Positions 53,851 to 61,844 of a stretch of DNA of 64,000 bases are shown here, piece after piece (the first letter of the stretch is position 1; every line of letters starts with the position of its first letter). The translations under genes and the position numbers were made by a program. The DNA is from Limisphaerales bacterium. Its GTDB lineage: Bacteria; Verrucomicrobiota; Verrucomicrobiia; Limisphaerales; SXTU01. The DNA lies in contig WRPG01000003.1 in the NCBI GenBank assembly GCA_009773355.1, forward strand, positions 41,628 to 105,627. The letters run 5' to 3'. Below the pieces are notes generated by a model that saw only the letters and a list, made by a program, of their open reading frames with translations, ran no database searches and had not been told where the DNA came from.

Positions 53851-56436
53851 TTACTTGACGTAACGGAATTCAGCGGAAGCAAACAGGGCTTGGCAGAAAG
53901 TGGTCAACGCGGCTTCGGGCGAGCTGCCGCGTCCGGAGGCGTGGGTGTTCAGATAGTCTTCCGCGCGCGTGACCTCAGCAGCGGTGGGTGGACGGGAGAA
54001 CGCGGTGAGATAGGCGGCAGTGATGCGTTCCTTCGGGTCGGCGCTGGTGCCTTGGAAGCGCTTGGCGAAGGCGGCGGCATTCTCCTGAATGAACGGGCTG
54101 TTCAACATGTAGAGTGCCTGCGACGGCACCGTGGTCACTTCGCGCGCGGCGACGACGAGGCTCGGCTCCGCGAAGTCAAAGAGGTCGAGCGCCTCCGGCA
54201 GCATGTCGCGGACGATGGGCAGATAGACGCTGCGGTGGCGCGAGTCGCCCTTGAGCGCGGTGCGCGCGGCGCGACCGAGGTCGGTGTCGCTCATGCCGCT
54301 AAGAGGAGAGCCGTTGGGAGCCTTGAGGTCGAGCCGACCGCTGACAGCCAGGATGCCGTCGCGGATGGACTCGGCGTCGAGCCGACGCTGGTTCGAGCGC
54401 CAGAGGAAGTTGTTGTCCGGGTCGGCGGCGAAGTTCTTCGCGTCCGACGCGCTGCTGAGTTGATAGGTGCGGGTCAGGACAACTTCGCGCACCAGCTTTT
54501 TCACCGACCAACCGTTTGCCACGAAGCGGTTCGCCAAGTAGTCGAGCAGCTCAGGATGCGTCGGACGCTCGCCGGTCGCGCCGAAATTGTCCGGTGTGCT
54601 GACGAGTCCTTCGCCGAAGAGATGCTGCCAGACGCGGTTCGCCATCACGCGGGCGGTGAGCGGGTTCTCGGGAGCGGTGAGCCAGTTGGCGAGTTCGAGG
54701 CGGCCGCTCTGGCCGGGCGCAATCTTCGCCGGCTCCGGCGCGCCGAGCACGGTCACGAAACCGCGCGGGACGACCGGCCCCTTTTCCTCCAGCTCGCCGC
54801 GAATGTAGATGGGGCAGTCGGCAGGCTTGCCATCGAGCACGGCCATCGCGAACTCGCCGTTCGGCTCGCCGTCAGCCTTCGGGGCGGCGGGCGTCTCGGG
54901 ATACTTGGCGGCCTTCTTCGCCGGCTTGGCCCCCTTGACGTTGCCTTGCAGACGCTCGAAGGCCATGACCTTCTCCGCCTCGGACATGGTCTTGAGGCGG
55001 ACGGCGAGCTTGGGATTTTTCTGCACGAACTGCTTGAGCTTCGCCTCCATCTCGGGCGTGAGCTTGCCACCGGGTGACGCGGAGGCCACTTGAACCGGGG
55101 TCGCCGGAGCGTTCTGCGTGAGCGGAGGCGGCGGACTGAAACTCTTCACCAACGGCACATGAGTCGAGGGCTGGCGGTTCTTGCCGTTGCCGCCGCCGCC
55201 GATGCCGAAGTGCGTCTCCGTGCTCTTGAAGATGCCGGCCACCGCGTAGTAATCGCGCTGCGGGATGGGGTCAAACTTGTGGTCGTGGCAGCGCGCGCAG
55301 CTCACGGTCACGCCCATCGCCGCGCGCGTGGTCACGTCAATCTGCTCGTCCACAGTCTCCATGATGAACGCCTCGCGGTTACGCTCGTTCAGGCCCTTCG
55401 GACCGATGGCGAGGAAGCCGGTGGCGATGAGCTGCTCGTTGCGCTGGGCGGCGTCTTTCGCGGGCATCAAGTCCCCCGCCACCTGCTCGCGGAGGAAGCG
55501 GTCGTAGGGTTTGTCGGCGTTGAAGGCGGCGATGACGTAGTCGCGATAACGCCACGCCTCGGGGAAAGCGAAGTTGCGCTCCTTGCCGCTGGACTCCGCG
55601 TAGCGCGCCACGTCCAGCCAGTGCCGGCCCCAGCGCTCGCCGAAGTGCGAGGAGGCGAGCAGCCTGTCCACGACGCGCTCGACGGCCGGGTTCACACTTC
55701 CCCGCTTTCCCGCTTTCTCACCTGCCGCTGCGGGAGCAGGTGAGCGGGTGGGAGAGTGAGAAAGTGAGAAGTCGCGGACGAACGCGGTGACTTCCTCGGG
55801 CGTCGGCGGCAGGCCGATGAGGTCGAAGTAAAGCCGGCGGATGAACGTGTGCGGGTCGGCGTCGCCCACGGGCTTGAGCTTGTTCTCCTCCAGTTTCTTC
55901 AGGACGAAGCGGTCAATGTCCGACGCGCTCCACTTGGTGTCCTTGGGCTGCGGCACGGCGACGGGCTTGACCGGCTGGAACGACCAGAAGTTCTTGCCCT
56001 CGTCGAGGTCGGGCTTCTTGGCGACCTTGGCCTTGCCATCGCGCGGGTCGGGCGCGCCCATGAGCACCCATTTCCCGAAGTCCGCGATGACCTCGGGCGG
56101 GAGCTTCTCCTTCGGCGGCATGAGGAGGTCCTTCTTCTCCCCGCGAATCGCCGCGATGAGCAGGCTGCCCTTGAGATCACCCGGCTCGACGGCGTGGCCG
56201 GTCGCGCCGCCCGTGCGGATGCCCTCGCGCGTGTCGAGCAGCAGACCACCCTTGACCTTCTCGGCCTCGGCTGAGTGGCACTTGTAACACTTGGCCACGA
56301 GCACCGGGCGGATCTTCTTTTCGAAGAACGCCAACTGGTCCGGGGAAATCTTCTCCGTCGGCTTGTCGGCGGCAGAAGTGACAGCCACCAGGAGCAAGGC
56401 AAGAACAGGGGAAAAAACCGCGCTGCGGAGGTTCAT
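53851..56436 (-). CDS. PSD1 cytochrome: PSC1-DUF1549-DUF1553 protein, copy 1
   Basis: 861 residues with a signal peptide (VFSPVLALLLVAVTSAA). An N-terminal haem domain (VLVAKCYKCHSAEAEKVKGGLLLDTREGIRTGGATG) is followed by MPPKEKLPPEVIADFGKWV; DUF1549 has DIDRFVLKKLEENKL and FGERWGRHWLDVARYAESSG, then VSCARCHDHKFDPI; DUF1553 has ARVMANRVWQHLFGEGLVSTPDNFGATGERPTHPELLDYLA and NQRRLDAESIRDGILAVSG. Partner of the following DUF1501 gene. Residues near 230-255 come from a repeat (55697-55771). Probably a secreted redox or hydrolytic system; role unknown. Confidence 0.9.
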   Translation of the reverse strand: MNLRSAVFSPVLALLLVAVTSAADKPTEKISPDQLAFFEKKIRPVLVAKCYKCHSAEAEKVKGGLLLDTREGIRTGGATGHAVEPGDLKGSLLIAAIRGEKKDLLMPPKEKLPPEVIADFGKWVLMGAPDPRDGKAKVAKKPDLDEGKNFWSFQPVKPVAVPQPKDTKWSASDIDRFVLKKLEENKLKPVGDADPHTFIRRLYFDLIGLPPTPEEVTAFVRDFSLSHSPTRSPAPAAAGEKAGKRGSVNPAVERVVDRLLASSHFGERWGRHWLDVARYAESSGKERNFAFPEAWRYRDYVIAAFNADKPYDRFLREQVAGDLMPAKDAAQRNEQLIATGFLAIGPKGLNERNREAFIMETVDEQIDVTTRAAMGVTVSCARCHDHKFDPIPQRDYYAVAGIFKSTETHFGIGGGGNGKNRQPSTHVPLVKSFSPPPPLTQNAPATPVQVASASPGGKLTPEMEAKLKQFVQKNPKLAVRLKTMSEAEKVMAFERLQGNVKGAKPAKKAAKYPETPAAPKADGEPNGEFAMAVLDGKPADCPIYIRGELEEKGPVVPRGFVTVLGAPEPAKIAPGQSGRLELANWLTAPENPLTARVMANRVWQHLFGEGLVSTPDNFGATGERPTHPELLDYLANRFVANGWSVKKLVREVVLTRTYQLSSASDAKNFAADPDNNFLWRSNQRRLDAESIRDGILAVSGRLDLKAPNGSPLSGMSDTDLGRAARTALKGDSRHRSVYLPIVRDMLPEALDLFDFAEPSLVVAAREVTTVPSQALYMLNSPFIQENAAAFAKRFQGTSADPKERITAAYLTAFSRPPTAAEVTRAEDYLNTHASGRGSSPEAALTTFCQALFASAEFRYVK
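55697..55771. repeat. In-frame inverted-repeat element inside the DUF1549 gene
   Basis: An inner 9-bp perfect inverted repeat (CTCACCTGC 55717-55725, GCAGGTGAG 55736-55744) is embedded in a longer, imperfect CTTTCTCAC/GTGAGAAAG pairing. It encodes LSHSPTRSPAPAAAGEKAGKRG between TAFVRDFS and SVNPAVERVVD, a segment absent in the sister protein at 58087-60993. Confidence 0.65.
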
Positions 56437-56551
56437 CGCAAATGGTCGGTTCAGAATGGTTTCAGCCATCCGCCGCGCGGCTACGCGGCGGGTTGTGAAG
56501 GAAGACGGCGTATGCGGAGGGGAAGGTTACGGAAGCGAAGTATTCAGTGAT

Positions 56552-56608
56552 CAGTGTTCAGTATCCAGAAGCACTGGCCTCGCTTCCCCGACTGATTACT
56601 GAACACTG
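56552..56608. repeat. Inverted-repeat element, CAGTGTTCAGTAT family
   Basis: Arms 56552-56568 and 56592-56608 are inverted with two mismatches in 17 (the inner 11 bases CAGTGTTCAGT perfect). It lies in the gap between the two DUF1501/PSD1 cassettes. Confidence 0.7.
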
Positions 56609-56622
56609 CTAACTTCGGCCCC

Positions 56623-56644
56623 GCCTCCTCACGTCGCCGGCTAC
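56623..56644. repeat. Solitary arm of the GACGTGAGGAG family at the DUF1501 stop
   Basis: On the minus strand it reads GTAGCCGGCGACGTGAGGAG.... The TAG in this arm is the stop codon (56641-56643) of the DUF1501 gene, so the arm defines the protein end. No inverted partner is seen nearby. Confidence 0.7.
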
Positions 56645-58077
56645 GCCACCACGCCCTTGACCACCTCGCCCTTCACGTCGGTCAGGCGGAAGTCGCGGCC
56701 GGCGTAGCGGAAGGTGAGCTTCTCGTGGTTCAGGCCGAGCAGGTGCAGGATCGTCGCGTGCAGGTCGTGGATGTGGACCTTGTCGCTGACGGCCTCCCCG
56801 CCGTGCTCGTCAGTCGAACCGTAGCTCGACCCGCCCTTCGCGCCGCCGCCGGCCATCCAGAGGGTGAAGCCCTTGTTGTTGTGGTCGCGGCCGTCGTTGC
56901 CCTGCGCATAGGGCGTGCGGCCGAACTCGCCGCTCCATACGACCAGCGTGTCCTTGAGCAGGCCGCGCTGCTTGAGGTCCGTGAGCAGCCCGGCGATGGG
57001 CAGGTCAATGCTCGTGCAGTTGTTGCGGAGCGCGGTGCCGAGGTTGAAGTGCTGGTCCCAGTTGCCGTGGCAGATCTCGACGAAGCGCACGCCCGCCTCG
57101 AGGAACCGCCGCGCGAGCAGGCATTTCCGGCCGAAGTCATCCGTGCCAGCGCCACCGCCGCCGAAGGCTCCGCCGCCCCCGCCCCCTCCGCGAGTGCCGC
57201 GGTCTTCAATGCCGTAGAGCTTCTTCGTGGCCTCGGTTTCCTTGCCGAGGTCCATCACGGCGGGCATCTCGCCCTGCATCTTGAAGGCCAGCTCGTAGCT
57301 CTCGATGACGCCCTCGATCTGTGCGTTCTGCGGGTCGCGCGCCAGCGCCTCGCGGTTCAAGGACTGGATCAGGTCCAGCTCCAGCCGCTGCGACTGCGCG
57401 GTGAGCGGCGGCCTGAGGTTCTTCACCTCGGCCTGCGCGATGGGCCGGTTCTGCACGCCGACGCGCGTGCCCTGGTAAATGGCCGGCAGGAAGGAGCTGC
57501 CGTAGTTCTGCGCGCCGCCGAAGCCGTTGGGCGGCGTGATGGTGATGAAGCCCGGCAGGTTCTCGTTCTCGCTGCCCAGGCCATAGGTCGTCCACGCGCC
57601 GAGCGACGGCCGCACGAACTGCGAGCTGCCCGTGTGCATGCGCAGGAACGCCTGCGGATGCGCCGGCAGGTCCGTGTGCATCGAGCGCACCAGACACAGC
57701 TCGTCCGCGTGCTGCGCGAGATTCGGGAAGTAGTCGGAGATCCACAGGCCGCTCTTCCCGCGCTGCTTGAATTCGCTGCGCGGCGCGAGCCATGTGGCGC
57801 CCGGACGCGAGCTGGGCTTGCCGCCGTCGGCGATGAGCTGCGGCTTGTAGTCGAACGTGTCCACGTGCGACGGCCCGCCGGTCATGCAGAGGAAGATGAC
57901 CCGCTTGGCGCGCGGCGTGAAATGCGGCTGCTTCGGCGCGAGCGGCTTGTCGGTGCCCGCCGCGCGCGCGGCCAGCCCGGCGAAGGCCAGGTAGCCGAAG
58001 CCGCACGAGAAGGTGCGCAGGATGTCGCGGCGGGTGAAGAGCGGCGTGATGAAGTTGCAGGTGTTGGTCGTGTTCAT
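56641..58077 (-). CDS. DUF1501 family secreted protein, copy 2
   Basis: 478 residues with a Tat-like leader (LFTRRDILRTFSCGFGYLAFAGLAARAAG). Same blocks as copy 1 (FTPRAKRVIFLCMTGGPSHVDTFDYKPQLI, VWSGEFGRTPYAQGNDGRDHNNKGFTLWMAGGGAKGGSSYGSTDEHG). A glycine loop (TRGGGGGGGAFGGGGAG, near residue 300) breaks the helical part. The stop codon lies in a repeat arm. ATG 58077 was chosen; ATGs at 58083 and 58086 are in frame. Paired with the cytochrome gene upstream (10-bp gap). Confidence 0.9.
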   Translation of the reverse strand: MNTTNTCNFITPLFTRRDILRTFSCGFGYLAFAGLAARAAGTDKPLAPKQPHFTPRAKRVIFLCMTGGPSHVDTFDYKPQLIADGGKPSSRPGATWLAPRSEFKQRGKSGLWISDYFPNLAQHADELCLVRSMHTDLPAHPQAFLRMHTGSSQFVRPSLGAWTTYGLGSENENLPGFITITPPNGFGGAQNYGSSFLPAIYQGTRVGVQNRPIAQAEVKNLRPPLTAQSQRLELDLIQSLNREALARDPQNAQIEGVIESYELAFKMQGEMPAVMDLGKETEATKKLYGIEDRGTRGGGGGGGAFGGGGAGTDDFGRKCLLARRFLEAGVRFVEICHGNWDQHFNLGTALRNNCTSIDLPIAGLLTDLKQRGLLKDTLVVWSGEFGRTPYAQGNDGRDHNNKGFTLWMAGGGAKGGSSYGSTDEHGGEAVSDKVHIHDLHATILHLLGLNHEKLTFRYAGRDFRLTDVKGEVVKGVVA

Positions 58078-58086
58078 GGGCATCAC

Positions 58087-60993
58087 TTAATTCAGGTGGC
58101 GGAATTCCGCGCTGGCAAACAGCGCCCGGCAGTAGCTGGTCCACGCGGCGGCGGTCAGCGCGGGTGTGGCGGGCTTGCCGCCGGTGAACTTGGCGAAGTA
58201 ATCCGTCGCGGCCTGCGTCTCCTTGCCGCTCGGCGGCCGGGTGAAGGCCAGCCAGTAGGCCACGTTCACGCGCTCGCGGAACTGTGCGGCCGTGTCGGCG
58301 GCCGCGGCGGAGGGTTTCCAGCCGGTCACGCGGCGCGCGAGGTCGCCGGCACAGTCGGCCACGAAGTCGCTGTTCAACATGAAGAGCGCCTGCGACGGCA
58401 CGCTGGTCGTCTCGCGGCTGCCCGAGACGAGGCTGGCCTCCGGGAAATCGAAGAGCGCGAGCGTCTCCGGCACGCGGTCGCGGACGATGGGCAGATAGAC
58501 CGAGCGGTGCGTCACGTCGGCGTTGAGCTGCGCGTCCGACACGCCGAAGCGGTTCGGGCCGTCAATCGGCAGGTCGCCCATGGTCAGCACCACGGAGGCG
58601 AGGGGCGGCTTGAGGTCGAGCGTGCCGCCCACGGCCAGCATGGCGTCGCGAAGACACTCGGCGTCGAGCCGGCGCGGTGACATGCGCCAGTTGAGTGTGT
58701 TCTCCGGGTCGGCGACGTGGTTCCTCTCGTCATGCGCGGAGGACAACTGGTAGGCGTGGCTCAGGACAATCTCGCGCACAAGCTTCTTCGTGCTCCAGCC
58801 ATTCTCCATGAAGCGCACGGCCAGCGTGTCGAGCAGCGCCGGGTTGCTCGGCTTGCCGCCCGTGGTGCCGAAGTTGTCCGGCGAATCCACGATGCCCTGG
58901 CCGAGGAGCCAGTGCCACGCGCGGTTCACATACACGCGGGCGGTGAGCGGGTTCATCGAGGTGGTGAGCCACTCGGCCAGCTCCTTGCGACCGCTGGCGT
59001 AGGTCGGGATGCGTGGTGGTGTGCTGTGCGTGAGCGCGACAGGGAAGGCACGGGCGACGAGCTCGGCGGGCTTGCTCACGTCGCCGCGCGTGTAGAGCGA
59101 GGCGTCGCCGATGGCGCTGAACTCCGTCGGCCGGCTGCCGCCGATGCGGCCCTCCGCGAAGCGCCGGACGGTCGCCACCCCTTCGGACGTGCGCGTGGCC
59201 GGCAGGTCCAGCACGCCCATCGCGAGCGCCTTCTCAGCCCCGGTCGCGGTATCGTATTGCTTGAGTCGGGATTCGAGCTGACCGGTCTCTGCCAGCAGGC
59301 GCAGGCGGTCGAGCGTGCGGCGCGGGTCGTTGTCCTGCTGTGGCCCCTTCCCCTTCTGGCCGGGTGCCGGCATGAACAGGTCGCGCAGCTCACTGCGCTT
59401 TTCGGCGAGCTGCTTCTCCTGCCGCGCGCGCTCCTCAGAACTCATCGTCCGCCCCAGTGTCGGCGCGTTCGCACCCTTGGGCAGCTCGATCAGCTCGGAC
59501 GGACGCCGGTTCTGCACGCCCTGCGTGGTGCCGTAGCGCGTCTCGGTGGAGGTGAAGATGCCGGCCAGCGCGTAATAATCCTTCTGCGAGATAGGGTCGA
59601 ACTTGTGGTCGTGGCAGCGCGCGCACGCGATGGTCGTGCCGAGGAACGCCTGCGAGAGCGCGTCAATCTGCTCGTCCGCAACATCCATGTGGAACTGCCG
59701 TGGGTTCTGCTCGTTCAGGCCGCGCGAGCCAATGGCCAGAAAGCCAGTGGCGACCAATTGCTCGGCCTTCTGCTTGTCGTTGCCCGACGGCAGCAAGTCG
59801 CCTGCGACCTGCTCGCGCACGAAGCGGTCGTAAGGCTTGTCCGCGTTGAAGCTGGCAATGACGTAGTCGCGGTAACGCCACGCGTGCGGGTAGGCGGTGT
59901 TCACATCCTTGCCGGTGGACTCGGCGTAGCGCGCGACATCCAACCAGTGCCGGCCCCAGCGCTCGCCGAACTGCGGGGAGGCCAGCAGCTTGTCCACCAC
60001 GTTGGCGAATGGGTCGGCGGACTTGTCGTCGAGGAAGGCGTTCACCTCGTCGAACGTCGGGGGCAGGCCGATGAGGTCAAAGTAAACACGGCGCAGCAGC
60101 GTGAGCTTGCCTGCGTCCGAAACAGGAGCGAGATCCTTCGACTCCAGGCTCGCGAGCACGAAACGGTCAATGTCCGTGCGCGGCCAAGCGGTGTTCTTCA
60201 CGGCGGGCACGGGCGATTTCTTCGGCGGCTGGTAAGCCCAGTGGTCCTTCGCCTTCGAGCCGTCGTATTCCTTCTTCGCGACCGCGCCGCCGGTGCGCGG
60301 GTCGGCAGCGCCGGTCTGAATCCACCGCTCGAAGTCTTTGATGACGGCGTCGGAGAGCTTGCCACCGTCCTTTTCAGGCGGCATCTGGAGGTCGTTCTTC
60401 GTGTAGCGGATGGCTTCGAGCAGCAGCGACCTTTTCGTGTCGCCGGGCACAACAGCGGGGCCGCCATCACCACCCTTGCGAATGCCTTCCTTCGTGTCGA
60501 GCGCGAGGCCGCCCTTGATTTTGTTGCCCTCTCCAGTGGCGTGGCACTTGTAGCACTTCTCCACGAGCACCGGGCGAATCTTGGACTCGAAGAAAGCGAC
60601 TTCCTCCGGCGACGCAGCGCGCTCCGGCGCCTTCGCGGCTGTCGCGGACTTGGGCGAGGCGAACTGCGGCTGCGTCGGCGTGTTGTCCCCCGGTCGCGGA
60701 CCGCCCGGCGCGAGCGCGACGATTTCGTTGAACTCCGCCTGCGTGAGTGAGCCGTCCTTGTTCTTGTCGAGCAGAGCAAACGTGGCATCGGCCAGTTCCG
60801 ATTGGTCGCGGAATCGCGGCGAGCGGGCGAACTCGCGCTTGTCCATCTTGCCATCACGGTTCGTGTCGAGGAACCGGAAGGCCGTGGCGGGGTCGGGCGG
60901 ACCACCGGGACCTTTCTTGCCGGGTGGTTGCTGCGCGAGCACGGCGGCAGCGAGACCCAGCGAAAGAGGAAGAGTCCAGAGGAGCATTTTCAT
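58087..60993 (-). CDS. EF-hand plus PSC1-DUF1549-DUF1553 cytochrome, copy 2
   Basis: 968 residues with a signal peptide (LLWTLPLSLGLAAAVLAQ). Two EF-hand calcium loops come first (DTNRDGKMDKREF; DKNKDGSLTQAEF), then the haem motif CYKCHATGEG, MPPEKDGGKLSDAVIKDFERWI, DUF1549 (DIDRFVLASLESKDL, FGERWGRHWLDVARYAESTG, IACARCHDHKFDPI) and DUF1553 (ARVYVNRAWHWLLGQGIVDSPDNFGTTGGKPSNPALLDTLA; SPRRLDAECLRDAMLAVGG). Same architecture as copy 1 with the added EF hands. Partner of the DUF1501 gene downstream. Confidence 0.9.
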   Translation of the reverse strand: MKMLLWTLPLSLGLAAAVLAQQPPGKKGPGGPPDPATAFRFLDTNRDGKMDKREFARSPRFRDQSELADATFALLDKNKDGSLTQAEFNEIVALAPGGPRPGDNTPTQPQFASPKSATAAKAPERAASPEEVAFFESKIRPVLVEKCYKCHATGEGNKIKGGLALDTKEGIRKGGDGGPAVVPGDTKRSLLLEAIRYTKNDLQMPPEKDGGKLSDAVIKDFERWIQTGAADPRTGGAVAKKEYDGSKAKDHWAYQPPKKSPVPAVKNTAWPRTDIDRFVLASLESKDLAPVSDAGKLTLLRRVYFDLIGLPPTFDEVNAFLDDKSADPFANVVDKLLASPQFGERWGRHWLDVARYAESTGKDVNTAYPHAWRYRDYVIASFNADKPYDRFVREQVAGDLLPSGNDKQKAEQLVATGFLAIGSRGLNEQNPRQFHMDVADEQIDALSQAFLGTTIACARCHDHKFDPISQKDYYALAGIFTSTETRYGTTQGVQNRRPSELIELPKGANAPTLGRTMSSEERARQEKQLAEKRSELRDLFMPAPGQKGKGPQQDNDPRRTLDRLRLLAETGQLESRLKQYDTATGAEKALAMGVLDLPATRTSEGVATVRRFAEGRIGGSRPTEFSAIGDASLYTRGDVSKPAELVARAFPVALTHSTPPRIPTYASGRKELAEWLTTSMNPLTARVYVNRAWHWLLGQGIVDSPDNFGTTGGKPSNPALLDTLAVRFMENGWSTKKLVREIVLSHAYQLSSAHDERNHVADPENTLNWRMSPRRLDAECLRDAMLAVGGTLDLKPPLASVVLTMGDLPIDGPNRFGVSDAQLNADVTHRSVYLPIVRDRVPETLALFDFPEASLVSGSRETTSVPSQALFMLNSDFVADCAGDLARRVTGWKPSAAAADTAAQFRERVNVAYWLAFTRPPSGKETQAATDYFAKFTGGKPATPALTAAAWTSYCRALFASAEFRHLN

Positions 60994-61361
60994 GGCGGCT
61001 TGTCGGTGACTCGTTACAGCAGAGACGACGCCGAGGCAAGCGGGCGGTTACATTGTGGAAAGAAATCGGCGCACCCCGGAGCCACGAGACGCAACATCCT
61101 GCTTACTGGCCCGCAGGGGGTTTCCCGGCCGGGAGTCGCGATTTTCACCTTCTCCAGCGGCGCTTCAATCAGCCCAAGCTATTCGTGCAGCTTGGGCCAA
61201 TCCGGGTCATTTGAGTGGAAACCGGAAAACAGCCGATGGACTTGCTCCGCCACTCAAGAATCGCGATTGACAGAAGTGCCAGCAAGATTTCCATTAGCGG
61301 CGCAAGCCGAACACTATTGCAGGAGCAGATGAACTTTCAATAGCCATCATAGGGGGACAAT
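60994..61361. other. 368-bp gap at the edge of the lower-GC block
   Basis: I see no gene here. The gap should carry the promoters of the divergent cytochrome operon and the TIR-like gene. It holds a perfect 8-bp stem (CCCAAGCT 61173-61180 and AGCTTGGG 61189-61196, loop of eight) without a T-run. Base composition drops noticeably towards the right end. AGGGGG at 61351-61356 is a good ribosome binding site for the TIR-like start at 61362. Confidence 0.5.
61173..61196. other. Short perfect hairpin
   Basis: CCCAAGCT and AGCTTGGG form an 8-bp stem around ATTCGTGC. There is no following T-run, so an intrinsic terminator is unlikely; a protein-binding site or an integration scar are possible. Confidence 0.4.
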
Positions 61362-61823
61362 ATGCCGGTCAACATTTTTGTTAGCTACGACCACGACGAT
61401 CAGCAGCAGATAAATGGCTTCCACGGGATCAAGCACAATCCCAATCACGACTTGGATTTCCGGAATCACTCACTTCAAGAACCAGTGACCGACCGCCACG
61501 GGAATATCATCAAGTTCCCGCCCAGCGATCCCAGGTCAAAACCCGTTCGGGATGAAATCAAGTCCAAGTTTGAGCGCGCCTCCCGGCTCGTGGTGCTTAT
61601 CGGCGACCGCACCTACACGAGCGAATGGGTGGATTGGGAAATCCGCATTTTCTTCGAGATGAAATCCCCGCTTTCCGGCGAGAAGACTTGGAAGCGAATT
61701 CGCGGCATGAGGCTAAAAGGCGCTGACAATGCACCGACTCCGTCAGCTCTTGGCGGCCGCTCAACGCAAGTCATGAATTGGGATCCCGAAACTTTGGACC
61801 TGTGGCTCGACCAGCCAATCTAA
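61362..61823 (+). CDS. TIR-like domain protein (DUF1863 / ThsB-like)
   Basis: 153 residues. The sequence follows the MTH538/DUF1863 TIR-like pattern: NIFVSYDHDDQQQING, DLDFRNHSLQEPV, VRDEIKSKFERASRLVVLIGDRTYTSEWVDWEIRIF. E93 in the WVDWE motif is the position expected for the NAD-processing glutamate of ThsB-type TIR proteins. DUF1863 proteins make NAD-derived signals in Thoeris defence or act in related systems. The gene is 21 bp before a class III nucleotidyl cyclase and has a strong ribosome binding site. No ThsA-like effector is in view. The TIR-like fold is well supported; activity is inferred. Confidence 0.8.
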   Translation: MPVNIFVSYDHDDQQQINGFHGIKHNPNHDLDFRNHSLQEPVTDRHGNIIKFPPSDPRSKPVRDEIKSKFERASRLVVLIGDRTYTSEWVDWEIRIFFEMKSPLSGEKTWKRIRGMRLKGADNAPTPSALGGRSTQVMNWDPETLDLWLDQPI

Positions 61824-61844
61824 ACACGAACACTCCTAACCACT

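Noticed and set aside
61173..61196. Hairpin as an intrinsic terminator
   Set aside because: A perfect stem is present but there is no T-run on either strand and no gene ends immediately before it.
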